This document shows positions 35,769-44,084 of a stretch of DNA of 64,000 nt, in pieces. Source of the stretch: Novipirellula aureliae. Its GTDB lineage: Bacteria > Planctomycetota > Planctomycetia > Pirellulales > Pirellulaceae. The notes beneath the pieces are model-generated. The model was not told the origin of the DNA. It made no database searches and worked only from the letters and a program-made list of their open reading frames with translations. Position numbers and translations under genes: made by a program. Within the stretch, counting starts at the first letter, position 1. The number at the start of each line of letters is the position of its first letter. The stretch lies in the NCBI RefSeq assembly GCF_007860185.1, contig NZ_SJPY01000001.1, positions 395,132-459,131 of the forward strand, written 5' to 3'.

Positions 35769-38567
35769 ATGCCCCAAGTGAATTTGAAAGAACTCGTAGG
35801 AAAACTAAACGACACCTGCCGCACCGCACTCGAAGCGGCCGCGGGACTCTGTCTATCGAGAACCAACTACAACATCGAAATTGAACATTGGCTACTGAAA
35901 TTACTGGAAAACGATCGTTCTGATTTGACGATTTGTGTGAAAGCATCGGGTGCGGACGTTGGGAAGATGACCACCGATCTGAACCGAGCGATCGACCGGT
36001 TTAAAACGGGCAATGGTCGGCCGCCGGCACTTTCACCCAACGTTGTCGACCTGATTCGGGATGCCTGGCTTTTTGGATCGATCGATCAAGGCGTCGGTAA
36101 GGTTCGTAGTGGTCATTTGTTGATATCGCTGTTGGCGTCGTCAACCCTTCGCGGCAGTGCTCACGATGCATCGAGTCAGTTCGAGAAGATCAATGCCGAT
36201 GCGATTTCCCGTGATTTCGCCGCTTTGTTGGTCGATTCCGAAGAAGACCATGTACCGATTACATCCGGTGCTACCTCCTCTTCCGCCAGCGGGCAACCGG
36301 TTGGCAAACAGGGTCTAACGAAGACTCCAGCGCTCGATCAATTCACAATCGATCTGACCCAGCGAGCTGCTGCGGGAGAGATCGATCCCGTGTTAGGCCG
36401 TGACCACGAGATTCGTCAAATCATTGATGTCTTGACTCGGCGACGTCAAAACAATCCCATTTTGACCGGGGAAGCCGGTGTCGGTAAAACGGCAGTCGTC
36501 GAAGGATTTGCCCTTCGCATCGCAGCGGGTGATGTCCCTCCGTCGATCCGCAACGTTTCGGTTCGATCACTCGATTTGGGGCTGTTGCAAGCAGGAGCGG
36601 GGATGAAAGGCGAGTTTGAAAATCGGCTCAAAGGAGTGATCGACGAAGTAAAAGGATCTCCGACACCGATTATCTTGTTCATCGACGAGGCCCACACGAT
36701 GATCGGAGCTGGTGGGCAAGCGGGTCAAGGCGACGCAGCCAACCTACTAAAACCTGCACTCGCTCGTGGCGAACTGCGCACGATCGCGGCTACGACTTGG
36801 GCGGAATACAAAAAGTACTTTGAAAAAGATGCTGCACTCGCCCGTCGATTCCAAGTTGTCAAAGTTGAGGAACCCGACGAAGGACCTGCGGTCGAGATGA
36901 TGCGTGGTTTGGTCAGCACTCTCGAAGCTCACCACAACGTACGCATCTTGAACGAAGCCGTTGTCGATGCGGTCAAGTTGTCCAAACGCTACATCTCCGG
37001 TCGGCAATTACCGGATAAATCGGTCAGCCTACTCGATACGACCTGTGCGCGCGTCGGACTCAGCCAAACGGCAACGCCTGCCGCGATTGAAAACGCCAAC
37101 CGCCGGATCGACCAATTCAAGGTTTCGATGGAAATCCTGAAGCGGGAACAGGATACCGGTGCCGATCATAGCGACGTGATCGCCGAAAGTGAGGCAGGAT
37201 TGCTCGAAGCAGAAGCATCGCTGGAAACGCTGACGGCCCAGTGGGAACAAGAACGAGATCTCGTCAAACGAATCCGCAACCTCCGCCACCAAATCGCAGG
37301 GGAACCAATCGAAGAGGATCCGGAAACCGAAGACGGCGACAAACAGGAGGCGGAAGCGAGCGAGGGGTCCTCCGAGCAGCCGAGCGAACCAGCGACAACC
37401 GAAAAAGCCCCAACCGAAGAAGCGCCAACCGAAGAAGCGCCAACCGAAGAAGCGACGGAAGAACAGAAAGCCGAATGGAAAAAAGAGCTAGCGGAAGCCG
37501 AGCAGAACCTGCGTGAAATTCAAGGCGAGAATCCGCTTATGTTTCCTTGCGTCGATGCCTCCGCGATCGCTCAAACGGTCGCTGCATGGACCGGTATTCC
37601 CGTTGGCCGCATGGTCAGTAACGAGATTCAGACCGTTTTGAATCTACAAGCATTGATGGAAGAATCGATCGTCGGTCAATCGCATGCACTCGATCGTATT
37701 GCTCAGAGTATTCGAACCAGTCGTGCGCAACTTCGCGATCCACGCACTCCGATCGGCGTGTTCTTACTGGCCGGAACCAGCGGCGTAGGCAAGACAGAAA
37801 CAGCGATCACGCTCGCGAACTTGCTTTATGGTGGCGAGCAAAATATGACCACCATCAACATGAGCGAGTTCAAAGAAGAACACAAAGTGGCACTGCTGAT
37901 GGGTTCGCCTCCCGGCTACGTCGGCTATGGCGAAGGAGGCGTCCTGACCGAAGCGATTCGGCGAAAACCGTATTCGGTTGTCCTGCTTGATGAAATGGAA
38001 AAGGCACATCCCGGCGTTCAAGATGTGTTCTACCAAGTCTTTGACAAAGGAAATATGAAAGACGGCGAAGGCCGCGACATCGACTTCAAGAATACGGTTA
38101 TCATCATGACCACCAACGCGGGCACCGATTTAATCAAGAGCATTTGTAGCGACCCCGACACGATCCCTGATCCAGACGGGTTTATCGAAGCGGTCTTCCC
38201 TGAACTATTGAAAACGTTCAAACCCGCATTCCTCGGGCGCTTAAGTATCATCCCGTACTATCCACTCAATGATGAAGTCATGACCAGCATCATTCGGCTG
38301 AAATTGGCCAAGGTCGCGCAACGAGTGCGTGAGAGTTACGGTGCGATCTTCACCTATAGTGAGGCGGTCGTCCAAGCGATACTGGCGCGTTGTACCGAAG
38401 TCGATACCGGAGCTAGAAATGTCGATCACATTTTGAATCGTACGTTGCTGCCGGAGTTATCGGCTCAGGTTTTAGCCAACCTAGCGGATGGAAAAACGAT
38501 CTCCGAAATCGCCATCGACTCCAAAGACGAGCATTTCACCTACGAGGTCAAGACCGAAGCTGCCTAA
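35769..38567 (+). CDS. clpV: T6SS sheath-recycling AAA+ ATPase ClpV/TssH
   Basis: 932 residues. ATG 35769 is preferred to TTG 35751 because GAAAGAAG sits just upstream and the family starts near MPQVNLKELVGKLN. Order: Clp-N domain (1 to about 155), D1 ATPase with Walker A GEAGVGKT (234-241) and FIDEAH, a middle coiled region, then D2 with GTSGVGKT (669-676), SEFKEEHKVALLMGSPPGYVGYGEGG and LLDEMEKAHP. The middle region carries an acidic low-complexity insert of about 50 residues including three tandem EAPTE units. ClpV disassembles contracted TssB-TssC sheath. Position as last gene of the locus, right after tssG, and the ClpV-specific FLLAGTSGVGKTE and GGQ-type pore context support ClpV over housekeeping ClpB. 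Confidence 0.94.
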   Translation: MPQVNLKELVGKLNDTCRTALEAAAGLCLSRTNYNIEIEHWLLKLLENDRSDLTICVKASGADVGKMTTDLNRAIDRFKTGNGRPPALSPNVVDLIRDAWLFGSIDQGVGKVRSGHLLISLLASSTLRGSAHDASSQFEKINADAISRDFAALLVDSEEDHVPITSGATSSSASGQPVGKQGLTKTPALDQFTIDLTQRAAAGEIDPVLGRDHEIRQIIDVLTRRRQNNPILTGEAGVGKTAVVEGFALRIAAGDVPPSIRNVSVRSLDLGLLQAGAGMKGEFENRLKGVIDEVKGSPTPIILFIDEAHTMIGAGGQAGQGDAANLLKPALARGELRTIAATTWAEYKKYFEKDAALARRFQVVKVEEPDEGPAVEMMRGLVSTLEAHHNVRILNEAVVDAVKLSKRYISGRQLPDKSVSLLDTTCARVGLSQTATPAAIENANRRIDQFKVSMEILKREQDTGADHSDVIAESEAGLLEAEASLETLTAQWEQERDLVKRIRNLRHQIAGEPIEEDPETEDGDKQEAEASEGSSEQPSEPATTEKAPTEEAPTEEAPTEEATEEQKAEWKKELAEAEQNLREIQGENPLMFPCVDASAIAQTVAAWTGIPVGRMVSNEIQTVLNLQALMEESIVGQSHALDRIAQSIRTSRAQLRDPRTPIGVFLLAGTSGVGKTETAITLANLLYGGEQNMTTINMSEFKEEHKVALLMGSPPGYVGYGEGGVLTEAIRRKPYSVVLLDEMEKAHPGVQDVFYQVFDKGNMKDGEGRDIDFKNTVIIMTTNAGTDLIKSICSDPDTIPDPDGFIEAVFPELLKTFKPAFLGRLSIIPYYPLNDEVMTSIIRLKLAKVAQRVRESYGAIFTYSEAVVQAILARCTEVDTGARNVDHILNRTLLPELSAQVLANLADGKTISEIAIDSKDEHFTYEVKTEAA

Positions 38568-38571
38568 CCGT

Positions 38572-40347
38572 TTACTCCGCACGACTAAGCACCAAAATGG
38601 CGGTATCAGCGTTTAAGTTGGGATCGTCGGTTTCGGCGATCACACGCCGTGTTCCCGTTTCGACATAGATGCTTTGGTGAATCGTGATATGGCGAGTCTC
38701 ACAAAAATCGAGCACATCGGCGATACTGGGGAACCGGCGGTTGGGGGTGTTGTACCAATCGAAATCGAACACGCCCGGTGCTCGCGGCGACCGTCCGCGA
38801 ACGACGAAGTCTTCTCTTAGCTCCTTGTACGCGAAGTTGGCAAAGCTAACGATCGCTTGTTTGCCGACTCGTAACATTTCATTGAACAACGATTCAACGT
38901 TCTCGACCGCTTGCAACGTAGCACTTAGAACCACCACATCAAATTGTTTGTCGATAAAAGCTGACAATCCTTGATTCAAGTCATAATCGATGACATCCAA
39001 ACCGTGAGCCGCGGCAGCCAAAATCTTTTCCTGAGCCACTTCTACCCCGACGAGCCGTTCGGAGCCTCGTTGGGCGAGGGCTCGCAGCAGTCGCCCACTG
39101 CCGCAACCGAGATCGAGTACCGATGCGGTGGTCGGAATCAAATCTAAAATCGATTCTTCCGCCGTATTGATCGTCGGCTCGACTCGATCGATCGGACCAA
39201 GCTTCGCTTGGATCAATGGTCCATATTGATCGATGTAAGTATCGATCAAGAACGAATCGTGGCCACCATCAGCGGTGATCTCGGCATAGGTGACCTTGCG
39301 GTCGAGTGCGGTCAATGCGTTGACAATGTCTCGCGATTGCTTCGGTGTGAACAACCAATCGCTACTGAAGCTAACGACGAGAAACTCGCACTCGGAAGCA
39401 TCGAATGTTTCCATCAACGCAAGTCGATGCGCCCCGAGATCGAAAAGGTCCATCGCCATCGACAAGGTGATATAGCTATTTGCGTCAAAGCGGGTTGTGA
39501 ACTTTTCGCCTTGATGTGCCAAGTAAGAGCCGACGCTAAATCGCTGTTCGAAACTGGATGCGATTTCACGCGGATCGTGGCGATCGGGGTCAAACTTCTG
39601 TTCCATCGCTTCGCTGGACAAGTAGGTTACATGTCCTAGCATCCGAGCGATCGCCAATCCGGTGTCTGGACGTTTTGGTTTGTCGTAATACTGGCCGTCA
39701 TAGAAACAGGGATCGGTTTGAATCGCATTGCGGCCGATCACGTCGAATGCCAGCGATTGAGCCGTTAAGCGAGGGGAGGATGCAATCGCGATACAGCATT
39801 CGGCTGCCTCAGGATAGCGACTGACCCACGTCAATGCTTGATGCCCCCCGAGGGAACCACCCACGATCGCTCGCCATTTTTCGATCCCTAAATGACTCGA
39901 CAACATTCGCTGTAGAGCAACCATGTCCCCAATTGTGATGCGAGGAAAATCGGCCCCATAAGGCCGAACATCACTGGGCCCATTGTCACTGGGTCGAACA
40001 TCACTGGGACCGGTCGTTCCGCGGCACCCGCCGAGGACGTTGGGACAAACGACAAAAAAACGATCCGTATCGATATACTTGCCTGGACCGATAAGGCGGT
40101 CCCACCATCCTGGGGAATCGTCCGCAGTATGGCGAGCCGCATGCGAATCGCCTGAAATTGCATGACACACCAACACCGCATTGGAAGCTTCTTCGTTGAG
40201 CGTTCCCCAGGTTTCATAGGCACAGCGCACGCGCGGAATCTCGCCACCAAGTTCAAGCTGGAGAGGTTCGTCAAAGACAACGGACTGGGCATACCGAAGC
40301 GTGCCCGACGTCCGTAGATCATCAGTACTGGAAAAGGTATCGGACAT
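38572..40347 (-). CDS. metXW: homoserine O-acetyltransferase fused to MetW-type methyltransferase-fold protein
   Basis: 591 residues. The first part (about 1-380) is an alpha/beta hydrolase of MetX type: VLVCHAISGDSHA, PNVLGGCRGTTGPS, DFPRITIGDMVALQ, the nucleophile elbow GGSLGG with Ser165 (163-168), and Asp/His in SSDWLFTP and DGGHDSFLI. It moves an acetyl group from acetyl-CoA to homoserine. The second part (about 395-591) is MetW-like with SVLDLGCGSGRLL and DVVVLSATLQAVENVESLF. In many bacteria metX and metW are adjacent separate genes and MetW is needed for full MetX activity, so the fusion makes sense. A small duplicated GPSDVRP insert lies at residues 113-129. It is preceded by metY on the same strand, 44 bp away, and converges with clpV. 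Confidence 0.9.
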   Translation of the reverse strand: MSDTFSSTDDLRTSGTLRYAQSVVFDEPLQLELGGEIPRVRCAYETWGTLNEEASNAVLVCHAISGDSHAARHTADDSPGWWDRLIGPGKYIDTDRFFVVCPNVLGGCRGTTGPSDVRPSDNGPSDVRPYGADFPRITIGDMVALQRMLSSHLGIEKWRAIVGGSLGGHQALTWVSRYPEAAECCIAIASSPRLTAQSLAFDVIGRNAIQTDPCFYDGQYYDKPKRPDTGLAIARMLGHVTYLSSEAMEQKFDPDRHDPREIASSFEQRFSVGSYLAHQGEKFTTRFDANSYITLSMAMDLFDLGAHRLALMETFDASECEFLVVSFSSDWLFTPKQSRDIVNALTALDRKVTYAEITADGGHDSFLIDTYIDQYGPLIQAKLGPIDRVEPTINTAEESILDLIPTTASVLDLGCGSGRLLRALAQRGSERLVGVEVAQEKILAAAAHGLDVIDYDLNQGLSAFIDKQFDVVVLSATLQAVENVESLFNEMLRVGKQAIVSFANFAYKELREDFVVRGRSPRAPGVFDFDWYNTPNRRFPSIADVLDFCETRHITIHQSIYVETGTRRVIAETDDPNLNADTAILVLSRAE

Positions 40348-40391
40348 TCGGTTATTCGGTTCTTCTTCGCTTTACGCTTTTATTCTTCGCT

Positions 40392-41693
40392 TCACGCTTG
40401 GGCCAACGCTTGCTTGAGATCGTCGAGAATGTCTTCGACATCTTCGAGACCAACCGAAACGCGAACGTACTCCGGTAATACACCCGCCTGTAGTTGCTCT
40501 TCGGCTGACAATTGTTGATGCGTCGTGCTGGCGGGATGAATGACCAATGTTTTAGCGTCTCCGATATTGGCCAGATGCGAGCAAAGCTTGCAAGCATTGA
40601 TAAACTTCTTGCCCGCTTCGATGCCACCCTTGATCCCGAATCCCATGATGGCACCTTGGCCATTGGTAAGATACTTCGCGGCGTTCTTGTGATTTTTGTG
40701 AGATTTTAACCCTGGGTAGTTCACCCAGCTAACCTTCTCGTGGCTTTCAAGAAACTCCGCAACCTTCAACGCATTCTCACAGTGGCGTGGCATCCGCAGA
40801 TGCAAGGTTTCGAGTCCTTGCAAGAACAGGAACGCGGCAAACGGACTCATCGCGGCACCCGTATCGCGAAGCCAATGAGTCCGTATATGAACGTTGTAAG
40901 CGATGTTACCCATGCCCCGCAGATGTTCTTCGAACACAGCCCCGTGATAAGAGGGCGACGGACCACAGAACTCAGGCCACTTCTCCGGTTGGTCAGCCCA
41001 TTTGAAGTTGCCGCTGTCAACAATCGCGCCGCCGATATGAACACCATGTCCACCGATGAATTTGGTCGTGCTGTAAATCACAATATCGACACCATGATCG
41101 ATCGGACGCAGCAACATCGGTGTCATCACGGTGTTGTCGCACAACACCGGAAGTGCACCGTGGGGAGCCGAGTGAGCTGCGTCGGTGATCGCTTTGAAAT
41201 CAGGGACGTCATTCTTCGGGTTGCCAACGCTTTCGATGTAGACAAGCCGAGTGTTTTCGTCGACAAGACCATGAATTTGTTCAGGATGATCGGGGTCGAA
41301 AAAGCGAACTTCGACCCCTAGATTCTTAAACGTTTGTGTGAACAGTGTCCAAGTTCCGCCATACAGCGAGGTGCTGCTGACAATATTCTGGCCACTGTGA
41401 GCGATCGTTAGAATCGCCGCGGTAATGGCTGCCTGACCCGAAGCAAAACAAAGGCCCGTTACACCGCCGTCCAAAGCAGCCAGTCGCTTTTCAAGCACAT
41501 CGACGGTCGGATTCATCAACCGGCTGTAGATATTGCCAAACTCGGTCAACCCAAAAAGAGCGGCCGCGTGATCGGTATCGTTGAACGTATAACTGGTCGT
41601 CGCATAAATCGGCACAGCGCGACTATTGGTCGTTGGATCGGGTACTTGGCCAGCATGAAGGGCGAGCGTGGCAGGACGATATTGCTCGGACAT
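40392..41693 (-). CDS. metY: O-acetylhomoserine sulfhydrylase (MetY), PLP enzyme
   Basis: 433 residues from ATG 41691-41693; the longer frame runs into repeat DNA. Start MSEQYRPATLALHAGQVPDPTTNSRAVPIYATTSYTF is the Cys/Met metabolism PLP family. The PLP lysine is Lys211 in YSTTKFIGGHG, with CDNTVMTPMLLRPIDHGVD before it and GNIYSRLMNPTVDVLEKRLAALDGG upstream as marks of MetY. It makes homocysteine from O-acetylhomoserine and sulfide. It precedes metXW by 44 bp and the two are likely one operon for direct sulfhydrylation. I saw no S-adenosylmethionine riboswitch between 41694 and the repeat block. Confidence 0.93.
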   Translation of the reverse strand: MSEQYRPATLALHAGQVPDPTTNSRAVPIYATTSYTFNDTDHAAALFGLTEFGNIYSRLMNPTVDVLEKRLAALDGGVTGLCFASGQAAITAAILTIAHSGQNIVSSTSLYGGTWTLFTQTFKNLGVEVRFFDPDHPEQIHGLVDENTRLVYIESVGNPKNDVPDFKAITDAAHSAPHGALPVLCDNTVMTPMLLRPIDHGVDIVIYSTTKFIGGHGVHIGGAIVDSGNFKWADQPEKWPEFCGPSPSYHGAVFEEHLRGMGNIAYNVHIRTHWLRDTGAAMSPFAAFLFLQGLETLHLRMPRHCENALKVAEFLESHEKVSWVNYPGLKSHKNHKNAAKYLTNGQGAIMGFGIKGGIEAGKKFINACKLCSHLANIGDAKTLVIHPASTTHQQLSAEEQLQAGVLPEYVRVSVGLEDVEDILDDLKQALAQA

Positions 41694-41763
41694 TGGCGTT
41701 CTTCTCGAATAATGTGGTGATTTAGGCGATAGGAGATGCGGTTTTTCCTGAAAAATTGAACCA

Positions 41764-42115
41764 GTAGCCGTGTCTCTCCGAGACACGCCGGTTTCGCGTC
41801 TCGGAGAGACGCGACTACTAGAAGCCGGTTTTGCGTCTCGGTGAGACGCGGCGACTAGAAGCTGGTTTTGCGTCTCGGAGAGACGCGACTACTAGAAGCC
41901 GGTTTCGCGTCTCGGAGAGACGCGGCGACTAGAAGCCGGTTTTGCGTCTCGGTGAGGCGCGGCGACTAGAAGCCGGTTTGGCGTCTCGGTGAGGCGCGGC
42001 GACTGGAAGCCGGTTTTGCGTCTCGGTGAGACGCGGCGACTGGAAGCCGGTTTCGCGTCTCGGTGAGACGCGGCTACTAGGAGCTGTTTTCGCGTCTCGG
42101 TGAGACGCGGCGACT
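41764..42115. repeat. nine-copy 37-bp tandem array upstream of metY and the SseB-like gene
   Basis: GCGTCTCGG starts at 41796, 41833, 41870, 41907, 41944, 41981, 42018, 42055 and 42092, an exact 37-bp step. Each unit has the palindrome (GCGTCTCGGTGAGACGC or GCGTCTCGGAGAGACGC) and a GACTAGAAGCCGGTT link. One inverted copy lies at 41764-41787. Units have small base changes but no unique spacers, so it is not CRISPR. The remaining 42116-42270 contains short hairpins and a T run before the next gene but no ORF. Confidence 0.92.
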
Positions 42116-42270
42116 CGTGGGAGAACCGTAGTTTAGTCAGTACTCGGTGGAAGGAGTAGTCCTGTAGGCTACACCGTTGGTTTTGGTACACTAGAAGACG
42201 AGCCCGCAAAACGGCGGGTGCCATGCGGCCACCAAATGGCTGGCTTCCTTTTTTTTTCGAGAACGCGTCC

Positions 42271-42660
42271 ATGACCTCTGAATCTACTAACCAAGCATTG
42301 GATGCCGCGATCGCCGATCGCAATGCATCGAGAATCCGGTCTTTACTCTTGGAACTTCAATTCGTCCTGATCAACATTGAAGACGATGAAGAGGACGAAG
42401 AAAGCATGGGAGCGTTGACGGCGGAAATCAACGAAGAAGAGGTCCTTGTCGCATTCACCTCCGAAGAAAATGCGGGAATCTTTGTTGAAGAGATGAGTGA
42501 CCTATTCACCGAACTCGACGAAGTCCAAGGTTTCGTCGTCGATGGCGAAACCCTGCTCGACTACCTTCCCGAGGACTTCGGACTGCTACTCGATCCTGAA
42601 ACCGAAGACGCCTTAACCATCGACGCCGCCTTGGTCGGCGAAATTCTTGAGCAAGAGTGA
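42271..42660 (+). CDS. small acidic SseB-like domain protein
   Basis: 129 residues from ATG 42271 (the frame extends to 42223 without support). It is strongly acidic, with DDEEDEE at about 40-46. The arrangement ALDAAIADRNASRIRSLLLELQFVLI, EEEVLVAFTSEENAGIFVEEM, VVDGETLLDYLPEDFGLLLDPETED matches the N-terminal domain of SseB-like proteins (beta strand VAFTS, then helix, then ll..lp.d.gl.ldP). Function in this family is poorly known despite the type III secretion name; it is often a stand-alone cytoplasmic protein. Independent of its neighbours. Confidence 0.65.
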   Translation: MTSESTNQALDAAIADRNASRIRSLLLELQFVLINIEDDEEDEESMGALTAEINEEEVLVAFTSEENAGIFVEEMSDLFTELDEVQGFVVDGETLLDYLPEDFGLLLDPETEDALTIDAALVGEILEQE

Positions 42661-42999
42661 TCCGTTTTGGTTCTCAATGGAAACGAAAGTTGAACTGAAT
42701 TCATGGCATGAGCTCTTTGAAAGAAGGGGACTTGGCATCGGCGAACACTTCGGCCTGACGAGCCTTGACTCTCGCAACTTTTATGATGTCCTCGCGGAAC
42801 AACCGCATGAACACCTTCGGTTTCGGCTTCGATGGTACGACGCACGCTTGGCCGGATCACACCTCCAGCTGGCAACAGGCGTACCGACATCTGGCAAGCT
42901 CACGACTGGCAATCGGGTCGCCAAGTGGGAAGCTGATCCCAAGGACCAAGGGCACTCACTTCGGCAGTGAAGGGTACTGCTAGGCTTAGGAGATTGAAA
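42661..42999. other. 339-bp gap, possible gene remnant
   Basis: No convincing gene. The plus frame is open from 42647 to 42970 (107 residues, with segments such as HELFERRGLGIGEHFGL and AEQPHEHLRFRLRWY) but it overlaps the SseB-like stop, has no ribosome binding site and matches nothing I know. It may be a decayed or dispersed element. A good ribosome binding site (AGGAG, 42988-42992) at its end belongs to the next gene. Confidence 0.3.
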
Positions 43000-43983
43000 A
43001 TGCATCTCAAATCGCAGTCCATCCCTACAAAGACTTCACTTTTTGGCGTGCTTAGGACACTTACCGTTGTCGCATCTGTGGTCGGTTCGTTATTAAGTTT
43101 TCCGAGCATGTTGCCTTGGATGATCGCGTTTTGGCTCGCTTGGTACACAATATTGGCAATGCGTGATCGTCCTGCTTGGTTGCCGCTTGCCGCCTGTTTA
43201 ACGATCTTGATTGTCAAATTGGTTCCACACACCCCAGCCATACTGGCGTTTGGTTGCTTGCTTGTGGCTATCGTCGTCGTACGTTTTCGGAAACGAGATC
43301 AACCGGTTGAGCTGAAACGGTTTGCTTGGAAGTCGGTTGGTGTCTTGTGGTTGCTTTGGGGTTTGCTGTTTTGGGAATGGCAAACGGTCGTTCATTGTAG
43401 TCGCTCACTGTCACTCGAACTGGATCGACCCGTGGTCTGTATCGGTGACAGTTTGACCGATGGGTTGTTACCTGACGGTGGCTATCCCGATCCGCTGGCG
43501 AACATGGTTCGGGTTCCCGTTGTAAATCTTGGTTTTTCCGGCATTGCGACAACGCAAGCTGTCGGACAAATGGACCGAGTGGTCGGTCACAATCCGCAGG
43601 TTGTTGTGATCGAGTTGGGAGGCCATGATTTTCTAAAAGGGTACAGCCGAAGGCGTACGAAAGAGAATTTGGTCTCGATGATCGAGAAAGCTCGTGAACA
43701 TGGCGCGGAGGTGATTCTAATGGAAATCCCTCGCGGATTTATTTTCGATCCATTCGCCAGTTTAGAGCGTGAAATCGCGTACGAGTACGATGTCGAATTG
43801 ATCGCGGACACCTGGCTTCGCCAAATCGTGGTGATGAGTCCGATCGCACCACCAGGAATGTGGATGCCAAATTCACAGCTTAGTGATGATGGCATTCACA
43901 GTAATCCGCGAGGCAGCGAAACGATCGCAAAGCGAGTCGCCCGAGCGCTACGAACCATGTATGGCGATGAGATCATGAAGTAG
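43000..43983 (+). CDS. membrane-anchored SGNH/GDSL hydrolase
   Basis: 327 residues from ATG 43000, which has AGGAG seven bases upstream; the longer start at 42967 lacks one. Four hydrophobic segments fill residues 15-130 (LTVVASVVGSLLSF, MLPWMIAFWLAWYTILA, LAACLTILIVKLV, VGVLWLLWGLLFWEW). The esterase domain follows: GDSLTDG with Ser151, then NLGFSG (block II), ELGGHDF where SGNH enzymes usually have GxND, and the C-terminal DGIHSN with the Asp/His pair. It is close to TesA-type lysophospholipase/arylesterases. The His in place of the block III Asn is notable but the pattern is otherwise complete. Substrate unknown. Confidence 0.85.
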   Translation: MHLKSQSIPTKTSLFGVLRTLTVVASVVGSLLSFPSMLPWMIAFWLAWYTILAMRDRPAWLPLAACLTILIVKLVPHTPAILAFGCLLVAIVVVRFRKRDQPVELKRFAWKSVGVLWLLWGLLFWEWQTVVHCSRSLSLELDRPVVCIGDSLTDGLLPDGGYPDPLANMVRVPVVNLGFSGIATTQAVGQMDRVVGHNPQVVVIELGGHDFLKGYSRRRTKENLVSMIEKAREHGAEVILMEIPRGFIFDPFASLEREIAYEYDVELIADTWLRQIVVMSPIAPPGMWMPNSQLSDDGIHSNPRGSETIAKRVARALRTMYGDEIMK

Positions 43984-44000
43984 GCGGGGTCACTACTCGA

Positions 44001-44021
44001 CAGCCTAGGAGGCTATCCTAC
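44001..44021. repeat. short hairpin repeat between SGNH hydrolase and pheT
   Basis: CAGCCTAGGAGGCTATCCTAC, folding through AGCC and GGCT; related to the element at 5009-5033. It lies 18 bp past the hydrolase stop. Confidence 0.4.
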
Positions 44022-44084
44022 ATAATTGCGGGCTTCGAATGCGAAATTCACCATATTTGTCCCCCTCAGAACGTTGTTTTTACG

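Noticed and set aside
35769-38567. Housekeeping ClpB disaggregase
   Set aside because: Placement directly after tssG at the end of the T6SS locus and the divergent middle domain favour ClpV.
41694-41763. S-adenosylmethionine riboswitch before metY
   Set aside because: Only about 70 bp precede the repeat array and no paired core of a known SAM riboswitch was seen.
41764-42115. Evenly spaced repeats resembling a CRISPR array
   Set aside because: The whole 37-bp unit including the linker is repeated; there are no unique spacers and no cas genes.
42561-42890. Minus frame of 109 residues over the SseB-like end and following gap
   Set aside because: Overlaps a better supported gene and has no recognisable domain.
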